DNA of 27,389 nucleotides. It comes from AP-15 sp050729795. GTDB lineage: Bacteria > Pseudomonadota > Alphaproteobacteria > ATCC43930 > CGMCC-115725. The notes under the pieces were generated by a model. The model was given only the letters and a program-made list of their open reading frames with translations. It searched no databases and was not told the origin of the DNA. Both the position numbers and the translations under genes were made by a program. Positions 22,508-27,389 of this stretch are shown here, piece by piece. Each line of letters opens with the position of its first letter. Position 1 is the stretch's first letter. The DNA lies in NCBI GenBank assembly GCA_050729795.1, contig JBOHME010000057.1:1-27389 (forward strand). The letters are read 5' to 3'.

Positions 22508-22738
22508 ATGACGGACCCGCCGGTCCGGATTGGGCCGGAACCAATGGCAGCAACGGCGAAACCTGTCAGGCATGGGGCGGCGCCGAGCCCGTCACCTGCC
22601 AACAACCAGGTGCGGCGGCAAAACCGCTTTCTTGGAACCGCGCTTGGCTGCGTCGTCGTCGCAGTTTTCGCCGCTGCGGTCGGCTTTGCGGTCCTGCTGC
22701 ATTATGTCGAAGCGCACCATCTCATCTCGAACCTCTGA
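22508..22738 (+). CDS. Small single-pass membrane protein upstream of SCO
   Basis: The 76-residue protein has a polar, Pro/Ala-rich N-terminal ~40 residues, then one transmembrane helix (FLGTALGCVVVAVFAAAVGF) and a short His-bearing tail (HYVEAHHLISNL). The His and Cys residues near the helix would suit a copper or oxidase-assembly role, but no named family is recognised. ATG 22508 or ATG 22544 could be the start; neither has a strong SD. The 3' end overlaps the proposed SCO start by 35 nt in another frame, which suggests co-translation. Context is its main support. Confidence 0.6.
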   Translation: MTDPPVRIGPEPMAATAKPVRHGAAPSPSPANNQVRRQNRFLGTALGCVVVAVFAAAVGFAVLLHYVEAHHLISNL

Positions 22739-23417
22739 CGATCACGCGGCGCCAAGCGCAGCACACTCGATCGGCCGGCGCCAAATGATCCGGCTGATCG
22801 GCGCGGGTCTCGGCTTGGTGCTGGTCGCGGGCTGCGGCGACAGCGCGAAATGGCACTCGATCGACGTCTCGGGCAGCCTGCCTGCACTGGCGTTCACGAT
22901 GACGCGCGCTGCCACCGGCAAAGAGGTCACGCAGGCCGACTATCGCGGCAAGATCGTGCTGCTTTATTTCGGCTACACCAACTGCCCGGATGTCTGTCCC
23001 GAGACCTTGTCGAACCTGGCCCAGGTCCTGACCCGGATCGGCCCGGACGCGCAGCATGTCCACATGCTGTTCGTAACCGTGGACCCGCACCGCGACACGC
23101 CGCCGGTGCTCGCCAGCTATGTCAAGGTGTTCGCCCCGCAGATCGAGGGGCTGCGCGGCACCGGGGACCAGTTGGCAGCTCTGGCGCGGCGCTATCGCGT
23201 CGTCTATTCGGTCTCCCCGGCGACCAAGGATCACCCTTATGAGGTCACCCACAGCTCGGCGATCTATGTATTCGACGGGTCCGGGGCGGCCAGGCTGATC
23301 ATCGGCTCGCTGAGCTCAACTCACCCCGACATCCAGGGAACCGCCGCCGATCTAAAGCGTCTCATCGTGGCGAGCCACCCGCCGGGATTGCTGGCCAGGC
23401 TGCGCCGGCTGGTCTAG
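22704..23417 (+). CDS. SCO1/SenC/PrrC-family copper chaperone lipoprotein
   Basis: The 237-residue protein has the SCO thioredoxin fold. The copper ligands are C94 and C98 (YTNCPDVCPETL) and H183 (EVTHSS). FVTVDPHRDTP is the conserved SCO block. The N-terminus GRRQMIRLIGAG...VAGC looks like a lipoprotein signal (Cys44) with a Tat-like RR pair. SCO delivers copper to the CuA site of cytochrome c oxidase from the periplasmic face. ATG 22704 keeps the RR motif; ATG 22785 is an alternative that removes it. The PCuAC gene is convergent with 6 nt between stops. No oxidase subunits are in the window. Confidence 0.92.
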   Translation: MSKRTISSRTSDDHAAPSAAHSIGRRQMIRLIGAGLGLVLVAGCGDSAKWHSIDVSGSLPALAFTMTRAATGKEVTQADYRGKIVLLYFGYTNCPDVCPETLSNLAQVLTRIGPDAQHVHMLFVTVDPHRDTPPVLASYVKVFAPQIEGLRGTGDQLAALARRYRVVYSVSPATKDHPYEVTHSSAIYVFDGSGAARLIIGSLSSTHPDIQGTAADLKRLIVASHPPGLLARLRRLV

Positions 23418-23423
23418 CGGGCG

Positions 23424-23933
23424 TCACTTCCCGGCCGCGTTGCGCACCGGAAACGTCGCGTTCAGGGTTCCGCCATCAGCAAAGCGCAATGTCACCGGGA
23501 CCGACCGGCCCGGGCGCATCTGTGCCGAGGGCGACATGCACATCAGGTGGTAGCCGTCTGGCGCAAAGCTGATCTTGCCATGCGCCGGCACCGTGGCCTT
23601 CGCCACCATGACCATGCTCTCGCGGCCATGCTCGCTGACGCTGCGGTGCAGCATCAGCCTGCCGCAGGCGGGTGACGCCGCCGCGACGAGCGTGTGCGCC
23701 GTGCCGGTCGGGTTCGATAATGTGAAGTATCCGGCTGCCGGCAGCGAGGGCAGCACCATACGAAACCATGCGGCGTGCAGCGCCAGCCCGCCCTCGCCGG
23801 CCCGCGCCGCCGCAAGCATGCCCAACAGCGCGCACATTGCCGCGAGCGCGCAGCGCCCCGGCCTAGCGACCGGTCCAGCTGCTGGCGAGCACCGTCGCCG
23901 CGTCACGATCCTTCTCACTCGCCGCATCCTCAT
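23424..23933 (-). CDS. PCu(A)C-type periplasmic copper chaperone
   Basis: The 169-residue protein has an Arg-rich N-region and a hydrophobic signal core (CALAAMCALLGMLAAARA), then the PCuAC cupredoxin-like domain: WFRMVLPSLPAAGYF, a LMLHRSV...ESMVMV segment and DGYHLMCM. The His/Met ligands correspond to the H-M-x10-M-x21-H-x-M Cu(I) site. It works with SCO to metallate CuA. The start is uncertain: ATG 23933 has GAGGA nearby and overlaps ctaG by 71 nt; GTG 23906 and ATG 23837 are alternatives, the last leaving no charged n-region. The overlap with the upstream CtaG gene implies coupling. Confidence 0.88.
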   Translation of the reverse strand: MRMRRVRRIVTRRRCSPAAGPVARPGRCALAAMCALLGMLAAARAGEGGLALHAAWFRMVLPSLPAAGYFTLSNPTGTAHTLVAAASPACGRLMLHRSVSEHGRESMVMVAKATVPAHGKISFAPDGYHLMCMSPSAQMRPGRSVPVTLRFADGGTLNATFPVRNAAGK

Positions 23934-24834
23934 GAATCCTCAGCGCATTCATCACCAGCAGCACTGCCAGCGCTCCCATCATCGCCGGCGGGATCCAGAT
24001 CACGATGCCACCGATGTGCTGATCCTCGAGCGCCCCGATCGACGGCAGCAGGCGGCCACAAAGATCGTAATAGGGGTAGAGGTCGCTGTTCGAAAAGGCG
24101 ATCGTCGCACCGAGCGCGATCTGTGGAAAAATCACACCAAGGGCGAGCGCGACGCGCGCGCCGTAGGACACCCGCGCCGGCGGCGCCGGTCTCGGGTCGA
24201 GCACCAGTGACCAGAACAGCACGCCGTCGAGCACCATGCTCCAGTTCATGACCGCGTAGAGCCGCCAATCAATCATCGCCCGGAAATGGATCGGCGGCAC
24301 CAGCCAGAAATAGATCAGCCCGACAAACAGCAAGGCCGCCAGCCACGGCCGCTGCAACACGGCGATCGTCGCCGTGACAACCCGGGAGGCGACCACCCGC
24401 TGGGCCCAGCGCGGCATGCCGCGGCGCAATGTTCCTCCGGCGCCGCCGAGCGCAATCAGAAACGGGCCGAGATGATGCATGACCACATGCTGGATGCGGT
24501 GCAGAAAGAACATGTGCTGCGCCAAATAATCGTATCGCGTCTGCAGCACCGCATAGATTATCGCAAGCCCGACCAAGAACAGGGCCCGCCGCCAGACCGG
24601 GGGCCGCTCGGCGGCTGGTGCGGCGGCGAGACCGCGGCAGAACCATAGCGACACGAGAGCCGCCACCAGGTATTCCGATGGTGAAAACTCCCAGGGCAGC
24701 CAAAACGGCAACCGCGCCGGATGGTGCGCCGACAGCCACCACAGCAATACCCCGAGCGCGCCGATCACGGCATAGCCGGCTTGCTCATAGACCGAGCCTT
24801 GCGCCGCGGCGTGTTGTGCCCGCTGCTGCTCCAT
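23863..24834 (-). CDS. CtaG-family (caa3_CtaG) cytochrome c oxidase assembly membrane protein
   Basis: The 323-residue polytopic protein has about seven transmembrane helices and the family motifs HMFFLHRIQHVVMHHLGPFL (five His clustered in a membrane-embedded segment, about residues 107-126) and PYYDLCGRLLP. CtaG of this type (PF09678) is needed for assembly or copper loading of caa3/aa3 oxidases and differs from the Cox11 protein that shares the name. ATG 24834 is used; GTG 24840 is in frame two codons earlier; no good SD is visible. The 3' end overlaps PCuAC. Together with SCO on the facing strand it forms a copper-delivery block. Confidence 0.88.
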   Translation of the reverse strand: MEQQRAQHAAAQGSVYEQAGYAVIGALGVLLWWLSAHHPARLPFWLPWEFSPSEYLVAALVSLWFCRGLAAAPAAERPPVWRRALFLVGLAIIYAVLQTRYDYLAQHMFFLHRIQHVVMHHLGPFLIALGGAGGTLRRGMPRWAQRVVASRVVTATIAVLQRPWLAALLFVGLIYFWLVPPIHFRAMIDWRLYAVMNWSMVLDGVLFWSLVLDPRPAPPARVSYGARVALALGVIFPQIALGATIAFSNSDLYPYYDLCGRLLPSIGALEDQHIGGIVIWIPPAMMGALAVLLVMNALRIHEDAASEKDRDAATVLASSWTGR

Positions 24835-24941
24835 CGCCACAGCAGCTAGGCGCGCCGCCCGGCTTTGTCAAAGCGCGATTGGGCGCAGCCCGGCCGAAAT
24901 GCGTCGATTGCCGGAATTACGCGGCACGACGCGAGCCGCTC

Positions 24942-26060
24942 TCAGCCCCAGACCTCGCGGGCGGTTTCGACGACGAGACGCAGCTTGGCATTCTGCTCAT
25001 CGATTGTCAGCACGTTGCCATCGACGGTCGACGAGAAGCCGCATTGCGGACTGAGGCACAACTGCTCGAGCGGCACGTATTTCGCCGCCTCGTCGATGCG
25101 GCGCTTCAATGAGTCCTTGCTTTCGAGCGCCGCCCGCTTGCTGGTCACAAGACCCAGCACGACGCGTTTCGACCCGCGCGGCACAAAGCGAAGCGGCTCG
25201 AACCCGCCCGAGCGCGCGTCGTCATATTCGAGAAAAAAGCCGTCGACCGCCAGTTCGCCAAACAGCGCCTCGGCGACATGATCGTAGCCGCCCTCGGCCA
25301 TCCAGCACGAGCGGAAATTGCCGCGGCACATATGCGTGCACACGGTCATGCCGGTAGGCCGGTTCGCCAGCGCGGCGTTGATCACCTCGATGTTGGTCAG
25401 GTGCTGCGTCGCGCCGTCGCCGCCGATGCCGGATACATAGGCGCGCTGCGCCGGGTCGTTCAGATAGGCGAGGCTCGTATCGTCGAGCTGCAGATAGGTG
25501 CAGCCGAGGCCGTGCAAGGCGGCGATCTCGGTCCGGTAGACGAGGGCGAGGTCGTGCCAGAACGCATCGAGATCGGGATAAATCTTGGGCTCGATCGCCG
25601 CCCGCCCGCCGCGGTAGTGCAGCATCGACGGCGACGGGATCGTCAGCTTCGGCGTGGTTCCCGGCGGCGCCACCGACTGCAGGAAGGAGAAATCCTCGGC
25701 AAAGATGGTGTGGTCAAGTGCCAGCCTGCCGCCGATGCGAAACGCGCCAAGCCCGGCTTCGACGGTGCCGCTCTCGTTTCGGAATTGCAGGCGCAGCTTC
25801 TGATCGAGTCTGGTGACGCCGCCCAGCTGATAGAGAAAATCCATATGCCAGGAGCCGCGGCGAAACTCGCCATCGGTGACCCCCCGCAGCCCGATGTCAC
25901 GCTGCATCGGTACCGCGGCGCCGATCGCCAGATCCTCGGCGCGGCGCAGCTCCGTGCCCCGGATCCGCCCGGCCTCGTGCTCGCTGCGCGCTTGCAGCAG
26001 CGTTGTCGGTCGCAACAGGCTGCCGACGTGATCGGCGCGAAACGGTGGTCCATCATCCAT
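24942..26060 (-). CDS. Cobalamin-independent methionine synthase (MetE C-terminal) family protein
   Basis: The 372-residue protein is a single-barrel member of the MetE C-terminal family (YxjG/YxjH-like). Zinc ligands are readable: H243 and C245 (THMCRGN), E278 (FLEYD) and C340 (SPQCGFSS). RADHVGSLLRP at the start and TDGEFRRGSW are other family blocks. MetE transfers a methyl group from methyl-tetrahydrofolate to homocysteine; short forms lack the N-terminal barrel and may use other methyl donors or thiols. ATG 26060 has GGGAGA just upstream. A small lipoprotein and a gamma-glutamyltransferase lie upstream on the same strand. No riboswitch was recognised in the 116-nt gap. Confidence 0.88.
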   Translation of the reverse strand: MDDGPPFRADHVGSLLRPTTLLQARSEHEAGRIRGTELRRAEDLAIGAAVPMQRDIGLRGVTDGEFRRGSWHMDFLYQLGGVTRLDQKLRLQFRNESGTVEAGLGAFRIGGRLALDHTIFAEDFSFLQSVAPPGTTPKLTIPSPSMLHYRGGRAAIEPKIYPDLDAFWHDLALVYRTEIAALHGLGCTYLQLDDTSLAYLNDPAQRAYVSGIGGDGATQHLTNIEVINAALANRPTGMTVCTHMCRGNFRSCWMAEGGYDHVAEALFGELAVDGFFLEYDDARSGGFEPLRFVPRGSKRVVLGLVTSKRAALESKDSLKRRIDEAAKYVPLEQLCLSPQCGFSSTVDGNVLTIDEQNAKLRLVVETAREVWG

Positions 26061-26176
26061 GCGAAATCTCCCTGGCGGTTCTTTTGTGGAGAGGTGCCCG
26101 GCCGAAGCTTCCGATCGGCCTTGCCTCTGTTCGCGGATATCACAAAGCCGGTCGCGATCGCCAGCGCCGGGTCCCG

Positions 26177-26359
26177 TCAATAGCCGCCGCCATGCGCGGA
26201 GCGGGTATTCGGGCACTGGCCGGCCGGCGGGCAGATCACATCAATCGCATTGCTGCAACCGCCGACCGCCAGCACCAGGCCGACGATGATCAGCCGGGCG
26301 ACGAGTTCTCGCACTCTGTTGTCGAAATTGTCGTTGTCGGAATGGTCGGGCCGCCGCAT
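26177..26359 (-). CDS. Small putative lipoprotein
   Basis: The 60-residue product has a polar N-terminus (MRRPDHSDNDNFDNR), a hydrophobic core (VARLIIVGLVLA) and a lipobox VGGC with Cys35; the mature part is only about 26 residues and has two more Cys (VICPPAGQCPN). The N-region is long for a lipoprotein, so GTG 26314 (starting VRELVARL) may be the true start. No clear SD for either. It follows the gamma-glutamyltransferase stop by 30 nt on the same strand. No family recognised. Confidence 0.55.
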   Translation of the reverse strand: MRRPDHSDNDNFDNRVRELVARLIIVGLVLAVGGCSNAIDVICPPAGQCPNTRSAHGGGY

Positions 26360-26389
26360 GACCAGCACGCCGAGGCTGGCGGCGAGGCT

Positions 26390-27389
26390 TCACCGGCCGA
26401 CGGCGTAGCCCTGCATGCCGCGCGGGTTGGCCGCCGCCTTCAGCAACCGCCCCTCGGGGGTGTCCTCTCGGGCGCAGGCCGAGAGACGGCCCTCCGACCA
26501 CGGCGCTTCGGCGACGATCCGGTGGCCGCGCTCGGCGAGCGCCCGACGCGTCGCCTCGGGCAGACGTTCTTCGACGACCACCAGGCCCGGATTGGCGGCG
26601 CGGGGAAAAAACGAGCTCGGCGCGTGCTCGGTGTGAAACGCCGGGCAGTCGATCGACTCCTGGAGGTTCATGCCGTGATGCAGGTGATGCAACAGCATCA
26701 GCGCCGACCATTGGTCCTGCTGGTCGCCGCCGGGCGTGCCGAAAGCGAGACACGGGGTGCCGTCGCGAAACGCCATCGACGGCGACAGTGTGGTGCGGGG
26801 ACGCTTGCCCGAAGCAAGGCTCGCCGGCAGCCCGTCCTCGAGCCAGAACATTTGCATGCGTGTGCCGAGGCACACCCCAAGCTCGGGGATGACCGGCGAG
26901 CTCTGCAGCCAGCCGCCCGAGGGAGTGGCCGAAACCATGTTGCCCCAGCGGTCGATGACATCGACATGGCAGGTGTCGCCGGCGACGACTCCTGCGCGGG
27001 TCAGTGTCGGCTCGCCGAGGCCGCCCATGGTCGGCTCGCCAAGACCTGCGGTGACAGGGCGGCTCTTCCGACCGCCGACCAGCACGCGCGGCGAGCGGCC
27101 GTCGGGGCTGCCCGGGCGCAGCTCCAGCGAAGCGCGCCCGCCGACCAGCTGCCGCCGGGCATCGTTGTACTCGGCGCTGAGCAGGGTGGCCATCGGCACA
27201 TCGACAAAATCGGGATCGCCGTACCACGCTTCACGATCGGCAAAGGCGAGCTTCAGGCATTCGACGACGAGGTGGACAAATTCCGGCCCGAGCGGGTCCA
27301 AACCTTCGAGATCGAAGCCCTGCAGCAATGCGAGTGTTTGCAGCAGCACCGGGCCTTGGCTCCACGGCCCACCCTTCATCACCGTCCAG
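26390..27389 (-). CDS. Gamma-glutamyltransferase, C-terminal part (5' partial)
   Basis: About 333 residues are visible and the frame is open to the window edge. The conserved block GPEFVHLVVECLKLAFADREAWYGDP leads to the processing site: GDTCHVDVIDRWGNMVS, where Thr would be the new N-terminal nucleophile of the small subunit after self-cleavage (the usual sequence is TTH). The small subunit follows with ATPSGGW, SMAFRDGTP and FGTPGGDQQDQW. Members hydrolyse or transfer gamma-glutamyl groups, usually in the periplasm; related acylases act on other amides. About 17 residues before the Thr the sequence GLGEPT is duplicated. The signal peptide is outside the window. Confidence 0.93.
   Translation of the reverse strand, partial: WTVMKGGPWSQGPVLLQTLALLQGFDLEGLDPLGPEFVHLVVECLKLAFADREAWYGDPDFVDVPMATLLSAEYNDARRQLVGGRASLELRPGSPDGRSPRVLVGGRKSRPVTAGLGEPTMGGLGEPTLTRAGVVAGDTCHVDVIDRWGNMVSATPSGGWLQSSPVIPELGVCLGTRMQMFWLEDGLPASLASGKRPRTTLSPSMAFRDGTPCLAFGTPGGDQQDQWSALMLLHHLHHGMNLQESIDCPAFHTEHAPSSFFPRAANPGLVVVEERLPEATRRALAERGHRIVAEAPWSEGRLSACAREDTPEGRLLKAAANPRGMQGYAVGR

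Noticed and set aside
26061..26176. SAM- or SAH-type riboswitch before the MetE-like gene
   Set aside because: I looked for the conserved cores and saw only a short GGCCGA/TTCGGCC hairpin; no match to a known class.

Overview
The window is about 27.4 kb of GC-rich DNA from an alphaproteobacterium, probably Rhodospirillales- or Rhizobiales-like; I cannot fix the genus. Four things point there: gyrA overlaps coaD by 4 nt, L31 lacks the zinc cysteines, an hsp20 gene carries a ROSE-type RNA thermometer, and GGAAC-N16/17-TGTT sites resemble the EcfG general-stress promoter. There are no tRNA or rRNA genes, CRISPR arrays, phage genes or transposases. Long ORFs opposite almost every gene are GC-driven shadows.

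Layout. 1-2289: the end of a sensor histidine kinase, then a stress block with a 26-residue membrane peptide, a secreted PRC-barrel protein, rpmE and a small heat-shock protein behind a heat-shock-type promoter and ROSE-like hairpin. 2460-8646: a CorA transporter, an orphan ABC substrate-binding protein, a LigB-type extradiol dioxygenase-like protein, an MBL-fold hydrolase, a sterol-desaturase-type hydroxylase and a PEP-CTERM protein. 8647-9238 is a long spacer with an AT-rich core. 9239-10879 encodes a lytic transglycosylase lipoprotein with a SPOR domain and three cysteine-framed repeats.

11294-17442 is catabolic in flavour: an ACMSD-like amidohydrolase, an overlapping Rieske ferredoxin/NTF2-like pair, a fumarylacetoacetate-hydrolase-family enzyme, and an overlapping pair of TauD/TfdA 2-oxoglutarate dioxygenases. 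A second PRC-barrel gene with its own EcfG-like site and an orphan secreted protein interrupt it. The substrate cannot be read from the sequence.

17474-20907 is the housekeeping pair coaD-gyrA, with leucine at the classical quinolone position of GyrA. 21247-22343 holds a GlsB/YeaQ membrane protein and a DUF6197-like protein. 22508-24834 is a copper/cytochrome-oxidase assembly block: a one-helix membrane protein and SCO on the plus strand face PCuAC and CtaG on the minus strand. The window ends with a short MetE-like enzyme, a small lipoprotein and the C-terminal part of a gamma-glutamyltransferase.

No complete undescribed multi-gene system is evident. The best leads are the ROSE-like thermometer, the shared EcfG-like promoters, the altered metal sites in the LigB-like and MBL enzymes, the Cys-framed repeats of the transglycosylase, an inverted repeat holding a tandem array at 12456-12582, and a hairpin-rich leader at 22351-22445.
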